This document shows positions 8,197-17,368 of a stretch of DNA of 64,000 nt, piece by piece. Source of the DNA: Paenibacillus thermotolerans (GTDB lineage: Bacteria > Bacillota > Bacilli > Paenibacillales > YIM-B00363); NCBI RefSeq assembly GCF_028745515.1, contig NZ_JAQZSG010000016.1, positions 1-64,000 of the forward strand. Direction: 5' to 3'. The notes beneath the pieces are model-generated. The model was not told the origin of the DNA. It ran no database searches and saw nothing but the letters and a program-made list of their open reading frames with translations. A program made the position numbers and the translations under genes. Within the stretch, counting starts at the first letter, position 1; the number at the start of each line of letters is the position of its first letter.

Positions 8197-10902
8197 ATGA
8201 AAAGCTTTACCCCAACGAAATGGCGAAGCCGGCTCACAGCCGTCGCTCTTACGTCCGCCCTGCTGATGCCGGGATGGGCCGGTCAAGCTCTCGCGCAAGC
8301 CGAAACCGGACAGGAAGCGTTGATTTCGCAATTGAACGCCGCTGATTCTACCGTCACATCTTCCGTCTATGCGCCGCTCAGCTTGTCCGTCCGCGATCTG
8401 GACGTGCTGTCCGGAATCGAGACGCTTCAGGCCGAGACGGGCAACCCGGACGAATCGCTGTCGCTCTATATCGACGATGTGCAGATGCCGGCCGTTCAAG
8501 GCTTGCCGAAACCGCCGGAATTCGTAATGGAGGTGAACGGATTCGACAACGGCTTTAAGAACGGCATCTTAATCGGCGATCAAGTCGTTCACATTTTTGA
8601 AGGCGCGGTCACCGGCTACCAAACCGTAAGGGTGCCGATTCCGACGAATTTTCTGCAAAAAGGCGCGAACGTCATCTCCTTATATTCGGGTAACAATCAG
8701 GCGCCTACCGGTACGGAAGGCAATAATGACGATTTTACCGTGCGGAACTTCCGTCTGATATTATCCGACGGAACGGTCATGCCGGTGGAGGACATCAAGG
8801 TGCGCATCGGTGACGGATCGATCCAGACGGTACCGGCGACGGATCCGGTTGCGCTTCGCGACGGTTTGCCGCCGAACGACCTGACAGCGAGGGAAAGCGC
8901 GGATTTCCTGTTTACGATTCCGGACGAAAAATTTCTCGCTTGGTCGTATGAGTGGGATACGACGCAATCCGCGGACGGAGTTCATACGGTAACGGCGAAA
9001 GCGGCCGGTCCGAACGGCGAGCAAACGGTCGAAGCCAAAACAATCGTCGATAACTCCAAGCCGGTTATCGAATCCACCTCGATCGTCGAAGGGAAAACGT
9101 ACAAAGGAAACATCGAGTTTTCCGTTAAAGCGGTCGACACGGTATCGGGAATCGCCAAAGTGGAAGGAAAGCTCGACGGCAATCCGATCCGGCTGCCCTC
9201 CACCGTTGCGGGAGTGGATCTCGCGCCGGGGGCGCATCGGTTTGAGGTGACCGCGACCGATAAAGCGGGAAATCAGCAGTCGGCTTCCGTCTCGTTCAAT
9301 GTTGTTGAAGAGCATCCGTATAAGCCTGCGGAAACGGACCCTGCCGACGGTGCGCAAGTCGCCTCGCTTAACCCGAAGCTGAATGTCCGGGTGAACGACC
9401 CGACCGGCGATCCGATGGATGTAACGTTTTATCAAGGTTTCCGGGCCGATTTGAACAATAAGACCGTCAATAAAGCTTATTCGAACGCTACGGACCGCGA
9501 GCCTCCGCTGGAAATGATCCCGTCCGGCGAAACGGAATTCAGCGCGGAAGCATACTCGGCCGCCGCCGTCGCGGACGACAGCTACTTCACGACGGATGCC
9601 GATACGAAATTCCCTTACCACCGCTTCGATCTTACGTTGCAAAACAATCTTGCGGGGATCAAGGAAGTGGAAGTCGTATGGGAAGGCCATTCGCTTCCCG
9701 GCCGCCAAGTGACGCTATACACTTGGAACTACAACACCGGCAAGTGGGAAGCGGCCGCTTCCGGCATGGGTGAACTAGACTTTACGCTGCGCGCGATGGT
9801 CAGCGTCAAAGACATGGTGCAGAACAACGTCATCCGCGTGCTGGTTCAAGATTTGATCCCTTCGCCGGACGAGTATGACTTCACGTTCGCCTGGATCACC
9901 GATACCCAATATTATTCCGAGAGCTACCCGGACATCTTCGATAAGATGAACCGATATATTGTCGATAATCGCAAGGAGCTGAAGATCGACTATACGGTTC
10001 ATACGGGCGACATCGTCGACGACTGGAACCAGCCGAACCAGTGGGCCAATGCGAACAAAAGCATGAAAATATTGGACGACGCTAACATGCCTTACGGTGT
10101 CGTGGCCGGCAACCATGACGTGAATTTCAACGCGGCGAACTATGCGGAATATTGGAAGTATTTCGGCAAAGACCGTTTCGAAGACCGCCCTTATTACGGC
10201 GGACAATTGGGCAATAACCGGGACCACTACGACCTGATTTCTTCCGAAGGCAATGATTTCATCATCCTGTACTTAGGCTGGTCCATTACGCAGGAAACGA
10301 TCGATTGGGCGAACGAGGCGCTGAAGCAGTATCCGGATCGGAATGCGATCGTCGCTACCCATGAATACATCTCGCCGAGCGGCGACTACACGGGACAAGG
10401 CCAGGAAATATGGGAGAAAATCGTTGCCAAGAACGACAACGTATTCCTCGTGCTCTGCGGGCATCACCATGGGGTCGCTTATAACGTAAAGCATGTCGGC
10501 GACCGCACCGTCATCGAGATGCTGTCCGACTATCAAGCGGGGCCGGAAGGCGGCTCGGGCTATTTGCGCCTTCTCCACTTCGATGCCGAGAACGGACAGC
10601 TGATCGTGAACACCTATTCGCCGTACAAGGATGACTACAATTTCTTTGCGGATGAAAAGGAAGAATTCAGCCTGCCGATCGAGCTTAAGCCTGTTGAGAA
10701 GCAGGTGGCGACGGACTACATCGCAGTCAATGCGTATACCGACAACGTGATCGGCAAAGCGTCCGACATACCGAGCGGCGGGAAAGCGACCGTAGGCTGG
10801 AGAGGCTTAAAAAAAGGCTCGACGTATTATTGGTACGTAAGACTCTCTGACGATTACGGCGGAAGAACGACGTCCGACGTATGGGGCTTTACCGTTCGAT
10901 AA
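8197..10902 (+). CDS. Secreted multidomain metallophosphoesterase
   Basis: A 901-residue exported protein. A Sec signal peptide (KWRSRLTAVALTSALL, cleavage after ALAQA near residue 35) precedes a ~180-residue beta-rich region, an Ig-like module at about 283-373 (ending in HRFEVTATDKAGNQ) and a linker module. The calcineurin-like phosphoesterase domain spans about 565-800: ITDTQYY, HTGDIVDDW, GVVAGNHDVN, ATHEYI and LCGHHHGVAYN give all five metal/catalytic blocks. A fibronectin-like strand set closes the protein (STYYWYVRLSDDYGGRT). Likely an extracellular phosphodiesterase or phosphatase, perhaps for phosphate scavenging; there is no LPXTG anchor. The ATG follows GGGAGGGAAATAATA. The 262-base upstream gap holds its promoter but no clear operator. 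Confidence 0.85.
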   Translation: MKSFTPTKWRSRLTAVALTSALLMPGWAGQALAQAETGQEALISQLNAADSTVTSSVYAPLSLSVRDLDVLSGIETLQAETGNPDESLSLYIDDVQMPAVQGLPKPPEFVMEVNGFDNGFKNGILIGDQVVHIFEGAVTGYQTVRVPIPTNFLQKGANVISLYSGNNQAPTGTEGNNDDFTVRNFRLILSDGTVMPVEDIKVRIGDGSIQTVPATDPVALRDGLPPNDLTARESADFLFTIPDEKFLAWSYEWDTTQSADGVHTVTAKAAGPNGEQTVEAKTIVDNSKPVIESTSIVEGKTYKGNIEFSVKAVDTVSGIAKVEGKLDGNPIRLPSTVAGVDLAPGAHRFEVTATDKAGNQQSASVSFNVVEEHPYKPAETDPADGAQVASLNPKLNVRVNDPTGDPMDVTFYQGFRADLNNKTVNKAYSNATDREPPLEMIPSGETEFSAEAYSAAAVADDSYFTTDADTKFPYHRFDLTLQNNLAGIKEVEVVWEGHSLPGRQVTLYTWNYNTGKWEAAASGMGELDFTLRAMVSVKDMVQNNVIRVLVQDLIPSPDEYDFTFAWITDTQYYSESYPDIFDKMNRYIVDNRKELKIDYTVHTGDIVDDWNQPNQWANANKSMKILDDANMPYGVVAGNHDVNFNAANYAEYWKYFGKDRFEDRPYYGGQLGNNRDHYDLISSEGNDFIILYLGWSITQETIDWANEALKQYPDRNAIVATHEYISPSGDYTGQGQEIWEKIVAKNDNVFLVLCGHHHGVAYNVKHVGDRTVIEMLSDYQAGPEGGSGYLRLLHFDAENGQLIVNTYSPYKDDYNFFADEKEEFSLPIELKPVEKQVATDYIAVNAYTDNVIGKASDIPSGGKATVGWRGLKKGSTYYWYVRLSDDYGGRTTSDVWGFTVR

Positions 10903-10916
10903 TAGGAAACTTTTGG

Positions 10917-10947
10917 GGAATGGGCCCGGCCGTTCGGGTTCATTTCC
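10917..10947 (+). terminator. Imperfect hairpin between phosphoesterase and HupE-like gene
   Basis: GGAATGGGCCCG pairs with CGGGTTCATTTCC through two G-T pairs and one bulge. There is no adjacent T run, so read-through into the gene at 10978 is possible. Confidence 0.3.
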
Positions 10948-10977
10948 TATCATCTTTTTCAAGGTGGGGAAATCGCC

Positions 10978-12153
10978 ATGTTGTTCCATTTCTATAGATT
11001 CACAGTAATGTTATGCGCGCTGCTTTTAATCTTCATCGCCCCTCCGCTTCAGGCGCAAGCCCATATGTCCACGATCGGGTATTCGGACATCGCCTTGCGC
11101 GGGAATACGATCCAGTATTCTCTTTACTTGGATCCGCAGGAAATCGGCCAGTGGATCGACCTGCACGGGAAAAAAGTATTCGTTATCGGTCCGGACGAAG
11201 AGCCGAAAGCAAACGAAAACGGGATCGGCTGGGAACGTTCGGAGCTGGAGCGTTTGGTCGCGGATTACTTGACGGTCAAAAACAACGATACGGCGGGTTT
11301 GCCGGAAATGACGGATGCGAAGCTCGTCAAACGCGGCGAAACGGATTACGTCCGGATGGATTTGCAATACGAGTTCGAAAAGCCGATCGAGCGCTATCAA
11401 ATCGAGTACCGGTTCTTCTTCGACGACTTGGATCCGAAGCACCGCAATATTGCGAACGTGACCGCAGGCGAAGGGGAGACCGCCTCCACAACGGAGCATA
11501 TTTTCAACAGCGGCAGCCGGGAGTTCGGCGGAAACGCGGCCGTAGCGGCGGCAAGCGCCGGGCGGGGCGTCATCAAGTTTGAGGTTCCCGGCTGGATGCA
11601 TACGTTTTGGACTTATACCGTCATGGGGATGGAGCATATTTGGGAAGGGTACGATCATCTCGTCTTTTTGCTCGGGCTTGTCATTCTCAAGCAAAAAAAG
11701 CCGGACTACTTGAAAATGCTTACCGCTTTTACTGTCGGACACAGCATTACGCTCGCCTTGTCCGCGCTGGACATATTCACGATCTCGCTGAATATCGTAG
11801 AGCCTCTCATTGCGCTCAGCATCATCTATATCGCCGCCGAAAACATATGGTTGAAGCATCATACGAGCTGGCGGTGGCTGGCGGCATTGCTGTTCGGATT
11901 CGTGCACGGCTTCGGCTTCGCCGATATTTTGCGCGGGTCTCTCGGAGGTAATTACGTTCTTTCCCTCTTCTCCTTCAATCTGGGCGTCGAGCTCGGACAG
12001 CTGGCCGCACTCGCCGTTTTGCTGCCGTTGCTGGCGTGGGGCTTCAAGGTTCGATGGTATCCGAGTATGGCGTTCGGCGTATCCGGCATCATCGGAGCGG
12101 TCGGATGTTTTTGGTTTATTGAGCGTCTTTGGGATACTCTTGCCGCCTCTTAA
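10978..12153 (+). CDS. HupE/UreJ_2-like membrane protein
   Basis: A 391-residue protein: signal-like helix at residues 8-27 (cleavage near QAQAH), a ~175-residue extracytoplasmic beta-rich domain, then six or so membrane helices from about residue 210. The membrane part starts GMEHIWEGYDHLVFLLGL, the hallmark of the HupE_UreJ_2 family, with a second His in FTVGHSITLALS and a third in FVHGFGFADIL, likely metal ligands. Relatives are thought to move nickel or cobalt, but no urease or hydrogenase gene is nearby, so the cargo is open. GGTGGGGAAAT precedes the ATG. Its stop overlaps the stop of the convergent sigma factor by 3 bases. Confidence 0.75.
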   Translation: MLFHFYRFTVMLCALLLIFIAPPLQAQAHMSTIGYSDIALRGNTIQYSLYLDPQEIGQWIDLHGKKVFVIGPDEEPKANENGIGWERSELERLVADYLTVKNNDTAGLPEMTDAKLVKRGETDYVRMDLQYEFEKPIERYQIEYRFFFDDLDPKHRNIANVTAGEGETASTTEHIFNSGSREFGGNAAVAAASAGRGVIKFEVPGWMHTFWTYTVMGMEHIWEGYDHLVFLLGLVILKQKKPDYLKMLTAFTVGHSITLALSALDIFTISLNIVEPLIALSIIYIAAENIWLKHHTSWRWLAALLFGFVHGFGFADILRGSLGGNYVLSLFSFNLGVELGQLAALAVLLPLLAWGFKVRWYPSMAFGVSGIIGAVGCFWFIERLWDTLAAS

Positions 12154-13028
12154 TTATTAAAATGGGCAAGCTTTTCCGGATTCATCACGATATAAACGTC
12201 CGAGATTCGGCCGGACTTGCATTGAAACGTAATCACGGCGAAGGTATAATCCGACGCTTTCAGTTCAACGCCGAGGCCTCCGTTCATTTCGCCGACGCGG
12301 CACGTAAATCCGGCCGGAACCTCGGGATGAACGGCCGCCAAATAACGGATGATGCGATCGGGTCCGATGATCGGGCGAACGGCCGCTTTTACTTTGCCGC
12401 CGCCATCGGTATAAAGAACGGAGTCTGCCGATAGTATGTCAACCAGCCCCGCCACGTTTCCCGACAAAAGGGCATCCACGAATCGACCGACCAAAGCCGG
12501 TTCGACCGCATCCGGCGATACCGTTGTTTCGCGTTTGCCCGCAGACAAGCTTTTTCGGGCGCGGTAAAAAATTTGCCGGCAATAATTGGCGTTCTTTCCG
12601 ACGATGTCGGCTATTTCATCGAACGGGTATTGAAACACTTCACGAAGCAAAAACACGATCCGCTCCGTGGCGCTCAACTGCTGAAGCAGCAATAAATAAG
12701 CCGTCGACAAAGACTCCTTCATCACCACACGGTGCAAAGGGTCGTTGCCGGGAGTCGGGGCGGCGCCCGTTCTGACCGGCTCCGGCAGCCACGGCCCTGT
12801 ATATACCTCGCGCTTATTGGCGGCGGACTTCAGCCGATTGATGCTTCGGTTCGCAACCGTCCTGCATAAATAAGCTTTGACATTGCGGACATGCCCCGAA
12901 GGCGTTTCCTCCAAAGAAAGAAACGCCTCGTGCACGAGGTCCTCCGCCTCCGTAACGCTCCCCAGCATATGGTACGCCACTGAAAACAAAAGCGGCTTCA
13001 ATTCCGAATATAAAACACCGGTCTCCAT
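12150..13028 (-). CDS. ECF41-family RNA polymerase sigma factor (SigJ-like)
   Basis: A 292-residue sigma factor. Region 2 is in residues 1-75 (DLVHEAFLSLEE) and region 4 at about 110-165 (LREVFQYPFDEIADIVGKN). A C-terminal SnoaL-like domain replaces an anti-sigma factor. Three signature motifs of group ECF41 are present: WLPEP in the linker, DGGGK in the extension, and NPEKL at the end. In this group the extension itself tunes activity. It follows the FAD oxidoreductase gene by 21 bases in the same operon; ECF41 genes are typically next to carboxymuconolactone decarboxylase, oxidoreductase or epimerase genes, which they activate. Confidence 0.9.
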   Translation of the reverse strand: METGVLYSELKPLLFSVAYHMLGSVTEAEDLVHEAFLSLEETPSGHVRNVKAYLCRTVANRSINRLKSAANKREVYTGPWLPEPVRTGAAPTPGNDPLHRVVMKESLSTAYLLLLQQLSATERIVFLLREVFQYPFDEIADIVGKNANYCRQIFYRARKSLSAGKRETTVSPDAVEPALVGRFVDALLSGNVAGLVDILSADSVLYTDGGGKVKAAVRPIIGPDRIIRYLAAVHPEVPAGFTCRVGEMNGGLGVELKASDYTFAVITFQCKSGRISDVYIVMNPEKLAHFNN

Positions 13029-13049
13029 CCGATTCCCCCCAGGCCGCCT

Positions 13050-14339
13050 TTACATTCGTTCCCGAATGACGGCAAGCGCCGCCCGCTTGGCGCTCGCCAG
13101 CGCGGCATCCGCCAGCATCTCGTCTACGAAGGTCCAATCTCCCGCGACGTACAGCCCGTCGATCTCGGGCACCTTCGGTCCGGGTACGATATTATTATTA
13201 TCGATGTCTTGAAAGCGGTACGCAACCGTCATTTTCGGCAGAAACTGGCGGGCGGTTTCCTCCGCTCTCCACCCCGGCTGCATGAGGTCCATCGCCGCTT
13301 CCAGCTCCCGTTCGTCGGCTTTCGGCTCGCTCGGGTTCAACCCCAGATGTTTGATGAGATGTACGACGACGGAACCGTCATCGCTCATTGTGGCGACCGA
13401 AGTCGGATTGTTATAAAAGAGCGGCCGGTCGAGCCAAAAACCGGCGACGAAATCCCGCTTCGGCGACGGCAGCCGGCGGAGCACCAGATCGAGCGAAGCC
13501 CCCGTCATCGGGCGAATGCGACGATTCCAGTCCGCAAGACTCGTCTTCTCCGCATTCTCCACCATATTGCATAATTGCGCCGGAGCGGCGGTCGCGACGA
13601 CGCTTCGCACATCCATCGTTTCATCGCCCGCTAATCGGATCCATAGTGTTTCTCCGCTCCGTTCGATTGCCTTTACCGATTTGCCGGTCAGGATGACGAC
13701 TCCGAGCCGTTCCGCTGTCTCTTCCAATTCGCGAACGAGGGATGCCCACCCGCCGTCGACATAGAACGCCTTTCCACCGAACGTCCGCTGCAGCTGCCGG
13801 ACAGCCGGGCCGGCAAGCTGCAGCTCCGGATGCGGCACGAAGGTGTTGGACCGGCAGACGGAATAAATAACCTCCCGCACGAGCGGATCGCCGAATTCGC
13901 TCTCCACCCAATCGCGCAGGCTGATGTTCGGGAATGCGCCGGTTTTCATGCTACCGAGCCTCATCATGAGCCGGGCAAGCTCCATCTTTCCGCTTGCGGA
14001 AAACAGCTTGGACAAAAGCAGCTTCATAGGCCCGGCAGGCAGCGGATACATGCTCCCGTCCCTTACGGCGACAGCCGACGGCGGGGGGTTGGCGCCTTTG
14101 AGCTCGATCCCCAGTTCCTTCAAAATCAATTCGCCCGCCCCGTCCTGATAGAACGCATGAACTCCCAAATTCAGCAGCCCGCCGCCCTTTTTCATCGTTC
14201 TTGCACGTCCGCCCAATACATTCGACTTCTCTAACAGCACGACCGATAACCCCGCCTTCGCCAAGAAGACGGCAGCGGTAAGCCCGGCAAGTCCCCCGCC
14301 GATCACCGCTGCGTCCCATCTTTTGTCCGATATGCTCAC
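13050..14339 (-). CDS. FAD-dependent oxidoreductase, phytoene desaturase/amine oxidase type
   Basis: A ~429-residue flavoprotein. The Rossmann dinucleotide motif is AAVIGGGLAGLTAAVFLAKAG near the N-terminus, followed by VVLLEKSNVLGGRA, and a C-terminal GLYVAGDWTFVDEML closes the FAD site. It resembles protoporphyrinogen oxidase and carotenoid desaturases. The frame is open to a TTG at 14372, but GAGGTG lies 6 bases before GTG at 14339, so that start is chosen. It is first gene of the operon with the ECF41 sigma factor and probably its regulatory target; the substrate is unknown. Confidence 0.8.
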   Translation of the reverse strand: MSISDKRWDAAVIGGGLAGLTAAVFLAKAGLSVVLLEKSNVLGGRARTMKKGGGLLNLGVHAFYQDGAGELILKELGIELKGANPPPSAVAVRDGSMYPLPAGPMKLLLSKLFSASGKMELARLMMRLGSMKTGAFPNISLRDWVESEFGDPLVREVIYSVCRSNTFVPHPELQLAGPAVRQLQRTFGGKAFYVDGGWASLVRELEETAERLGVVILTGKSVKAIERSGETLWIRLAGDETMDVRSVVATAAPAQLCNMVENAEKTSLADWNRRIRPMTGASLDLVLRRLPSPKRDFVAGFWLDRPLFYNNPTSVATMSDDGSVVVHLIKHLGLNPSEPKADERELEAAMDLMQPGWRAEETARQFLPKMTVAYRFQDIDNNNIVPGPKVPEIDGLYVAGDWTFVDEMLADAALASAKRAALAVIRERM

Positions 14340-14367
14340 GGCCTTCACCTCATGTTTTTGACCATAT

Positions 14368-14394
14368 GACAAGGAAGAGGAACGTTTTGTTACA
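14368..14394 (-). promoter_or_regulatory. Candidate ECF41-type promoter
   Basis: On the minus strand TGTAACA, 16 bases, then TGTC, ending 28 bases before the GTG of the oxidoreductase. As I recall it, the reported ECF41 consensus is TGTCACA-N16-CGTC, so each element has one mismatch. The location fits autoregulation of the operon. Confidence 0.4.
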
Positions 14395-14434
14395 AAAAAA
14401 GCGCTCGCAAGGAAAAATGTTTTCCCGCAAGCGC
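14392..14434 (-). terminator. Rho-independent terminator of response-regulator operon
   Basis: On the minus strand GCGCTTGCGGGAAAA and TTTTCCTTGCGAGCGC form a long stem followed by seven T. It lies 17 bases after the response-regulator stop. The T run lies immediately beside the candidate ECF41 promoter, so the two units are closely packed. Confidence 0.85.
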
Positions 14435-14450
14435 CGTGCGCCTTACAGAG

Positions 14451-15146
14451 CTACACAATAAACCGGTACCCCGAGCCCCATACTGTACCGATATATTGAG
14501 GCTTCGACGGATTGTCCTCAATTTTCTCCCGGATGCGGGCGATGTGCACCGTCACCGTAGACGTGTCGCCAAGCGCATCAAGCCCCCAAATTCGCTCGAA
14601 CAGCTCCTCTTTGCTGAACACCCGATTCGCATGCTGCACCAGGAACAGCAGCAAATCGAACTCTTTATGCGCCAGCTGCACTTCCTGTCCGTTCACAAAC
14701 ACTCTCCGGGAATCCTTCTGTATTTCCAGCCCCCTGACCTGCAGCTTGCCGCCCGCTCCGGTTTTGCCGAACCGTTCCTTCATCCGGTCGAACTTTTTGA
14801 TATGCGCGTTCACCCGCGCCACGAGTTCCCCGGAGCTGAAAGGCTTCGTAATATAATCGTCCGCCCCTAAGTCGAGACCGTTGATCTTATAAATTTCCTC
14901 CGCTCTGGCCGAAACGAGCAGCACCGGAATGTCTTCCTTCTCGCGAATCGTCCGCAGCACGCCGAACCCGTCCATCCCCGGCAGCATAATGTCCAGAATC
15001 ACGAGGTCAAACCGCTCCCTTTCCAAAGCCGCTAAACCTTCAGGTCCGCTGTTTACGATCGCCACGGAATAGCCGCTCAGCTCCAAATAATCCTTCTGCA
15101 GGTTGGCTATGCTTTGATCGTCTTCTACGATTAATATGTTTTTCAT
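14451..15146 (-). CDS. OmpR/PhoB-type response regulator
   Basis: A 231-residue regulator. The receiver domain (1-120) has the acidic pocket E8-D9-D10, the phospho-acceptor D52 in LVILDIMLPGMDG and the Lys of DYITKPF near 102. The C-terminal winged helix (about 130-231) ends GTVWGSGYRF. GGAGGG lies right before the ATG. It is the last gene of the run 19427-14451 and directly follows its histidine kinase partner by 18 bases. It should control the ABC transporter genes upstream, as in BceRS-like or bacteriocin-immunity systems. Confidence 0.9.
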   Translation of the reverse strand: MKNILIVEDDQSIANLQKDYLELSGYSVAIVNSGPEGLAALERERFDLVILDIMLPGMDGFGVLRTIREKEDIPVLLVSARAEEIYKINGLDLGADDYITKPFSSGELVARVNAHIKKFDRMKERFGKTGAGGKLQVRGLEIQKDSRRVFVNGQEVQLAHKEFDLLLFLVQHANRVFSKEELFERIWGLDALGDTSTVTVHIARIREKIEDNPSKPQYIGTVWGSGYRFIV

Positions 15147-15164
15147 CGCACCCTCCGGGAAACG

Positions 15165-16601
15165 CTACACTTTTTTTAGCGAAATCATCATACGGGTACC
15201 TTCCCCAACGCTGCTGGCGACCCAAATTTTCCCCTCGTGGTCCTCCACGATTTGTTTGGCGATCGCAAGGCCGAGTCCGCTGCCTTCCGCGCTTTTTCTC
15301 GACGCATCCGCGCGATAAAACCGTTCGAAAATAAATGGAAGGTGATCCTCGGGTATTCCGTGTCCGTTATCTTTGATTTCTATTACAGCGGAAGTCCGCG
15401 TTTCTCTTAACACAATATCCACACGGCCTTCGCCCTGTTTATCCATGTACTTCTTGGCGTTGTCCAATATATTTTGAACGACTCTCTGAAATCGTTCTCT
15501 ATCGATAGAGACAAATACAGTCTCGTTCCATTCGCAGATCAGCGATAAAGCAACGCCGGCCTTTTCATATTCGTAGCGGTGATCGGTCACGCAATCTTCG
15601 AAGTATTGCTTCACGTCCGTTTTCTCGAAATGATACGGAATTTGGTTCAAGTCCAGCCTGGAATATAGAAGCAGATCGTCGATCATGGCATTGACCAAAA
15701 TCGCCTTTGACCGCGCCGTTTCCAAGTATTCGTTCATCTTTTCCGGCGTCTTGGCCACTCCGTCCATTATCCCTTCAATATATCCCTGTATGGCGGCAAC
15801 CGGCGTTTTTAAATCGTGCGAGATGCTGGATACGAGGAACTTTCGGTTCTCGTCGTATTTCCGCTGCAAATAGACGGACTCCTTCAGCTTGATTCTCATC
15901 AGCTCCAGCGTCCGGCTCAGCTCTTTCACCTCGTCCTCGCCTTCCTCCGCAATTCCTCCGCTTATATCGCCTTCGCTGATTTTTGCGGCCGCCTCGTTCA
16001 ATCTTGAAACCGGAATAATAATTCGCTGCGAGAACCGGTAAGACACCCAAAAGTTCATAATTAGAAACGTAATAATAAAAAAGCCCGCCGTAAATAGTCC
16101 CAGCGTCATAAAAAAGCCCGTATTCATGCGGAACGGAGCAAGCAGCAGCAGCACGCCTTCCTCGCCGGAGGAAAGCCGGTAATCCGTCCTTGCGAATAGA
16201 AACGTCTTGTTATTGAGCTGCAACGTATCGATGCTCGGCGTATTGTCCGACAGCATCAAGCTTTTCTCGAGGTCGATTTTGTCCAGCTCTGCAGTAGAAA
16301 ATATGACTTCTCTATTTTTCAAAATGACGGCGTCGGCTCCCAGGAGCTTTACCCGGTCGGACAGCTCCCGCTGCGTTCGTTGATCGAGCAATTGTTCGAA
16401 CGAAAGAGCTTCCGCAAACCTCTTGATTTCGCCGATTCCCGTTCGGATCTCGTAGCTTCGTTTCCATTCGTCCATTTTCGCTTTAGGGCCGAATACGGCG
16501 GTATGTGCGGCGACAAAAATCGTCGCGGCCAACATGGTCAAGGCGATGGAACCGAGCACCGCCAGCGCATTCATGGCAAAAAATCGTTTGGTCAATCGCA
16601 C
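15165..16601 (-). CDS. Membrane sensor histidine kinase
   Basis: A 478-residue kinase. Helices at about 10-32 and 160-182 enclose a ~125-residue extracytoplasmic sensor region; a HAMP linker follows (about 185-240). The HisKA box is SSISHDLKTPVAA with phospho-acceptor His262; ATP-binding boxes are QNILDNAKKY, DNGHGI and GSGLGLAI. The start is GTG after GAAAGG. The kinase is 14 bases after the permease gene and 18 before the response regulator, so the transporter and two-component system share an mRNA. The large external loop differs from the tiny loop of BceS-type kinases, so it probably senses a ligand directly. Confidence 0.9.
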   Translation of the reverse strand: MRLTKRFFAMNALAVLGSIALTMLAATIFVAAHTAVFGPKAKMDEWKRSYEIRTGIGEIKRFAEALSFEQLLDQRTQRELSDRVKLLGADAVILKNREVIFSTAELDKIDLEKSLMLSDNTPSIDTLQLNNKTFLFARTDYRLSSGEEGVLLLLAPFRMNTGFFMTLGLFTAGFFIITFLIMNFWVSYRFSQRIIIPVSRLNEAAAKISEGDISGGIAEEGEDEVKELSRTLELMRIKLKESVYLQRKYDENRKFLVSSISHDLKTPVAAIQGYIEGIMDGVAKTPEKMNEYLETARSKAILVNAMIDDLLLYSRLDLNQIPYHFEKTDVKQYFEDCVTDHRYEYEKAGVALSLICEWNETVFVSIDRERFQRVVQNILDNAKKYMDKQGEGRVDIVLRETRTSAVIEIKDNGHGIPEDHLPFIFERFYRADASRKSAEGSGLGLAIAKQIVEDHEGKIWVASSVGEGTRMMISLKKV

Positions 16602-16615
16602 CGTAAATTACCTTT

Positions 16616-17368
16616 CTATAGATCTTTGCGGTCGAACAAATAATAACCCGCGGTAAACAGCATTATACCACAGCCCGACATGATCAAGAGTTGCCGAACG
16701 ATCTTATACCAATTGACCGTCTCTGAAATCCAGAGCGTATACCAGTCAAACATGGAAGTAATGAGAAAGCTCGAATAGCCGGAAAACACGATGCCCGCAA
16801 AGGTGAACCCGATATAAATAAGAATCGAAAGAAAAAATACCGCCAGCCCGCCGCGAATAACATTCGAAAGCAGCACGACCAGAAGGGAGAACACAAACAC
16901 CGGGAAAAACGTTGCGCCATAGGACAAAACGATTCTCGCAAAATCGGACAAGCCGGCGGACGACGGATTAAAGATAACCCCTGCCAGCACGGAAAGCGCC
17001 ATGAAAAACGCCAAATTCGCAATAATGAACGAGGCGAGGTTCAGCACCTTCGCGCTGAATACGCCGAACCTGGAAACCGGCCGCATAAGCGTTATTTTCA
17101 TCGTGTTGGACGAAAATTCGCCGTTAAACATATCGATGGCCGCGAACGTTGCAAAGAGCGGCAGGATCGTATGGGAAAACATCGATAAGACGACCAAAGG
17201 AAATTCGGCGCTGCCTACCACCCGCAATCCGAAGCCGTGCTTGATCGCGGTAACGGCGACTTGTCCGATCAGTACGGCCAGAATGGACAGCACGGCGGCC
17301 GCGATGATTTTCTTCTTCTTCAGCAGCTTGACAGTTTCGTTGATGTATGCGGCCTTAAACCCTTCCAT
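16616..17368 (-). CDS. ABC-2 type permease
   Basis: A 250-residue membrane protein with about six helices (first at 20-42, last near 225-245 ending AGYYLFDRKDL). Between them is the amphipathic FATFAAIDMFNGEFSSNTMKITL-type segment (partly GEFSSNTMKITLMRPVSR), a mark of ABC-2 permeases of the bacitracin/lantibiotic immunity kind. It overlaps the end of the ATPase gene by 14 bases, implying translational coupling. GAGGTGG precedes the ATG. Likely exports or clears an amphiphilic compound, perhaps an antimicrobial peptide. Confidence 0.8.
   Translation of the reverse strand: MEGFKAAYINETVKLLKKKKIIAAAVLSILAVLIGQVAVTAIKHGFGLRVVGSAEFPLVVLSMFSHTILPLFATFAAIDMFNGEFSSNTMKITLMRPVSRFGVFSAKVLNLASFIIANLAFFMALSVLAGVIFNPSSAGLSDFARIVLSYGATFFPVFVFSLLVVLLSNVIRGGLAVFFLSILIYIGFTFAGIVFSGYSSFLITSMFDWYTLWISETVNWYKIVRQLLIMSGCGIMLFTAGYYLFDRKDL

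Noticed and set aside
13951-14319. Open frames inside the oxidoreductase gene, both strands
   Set aside because: Shadow frames of a GC-rich coding region without their own ribosome sites.
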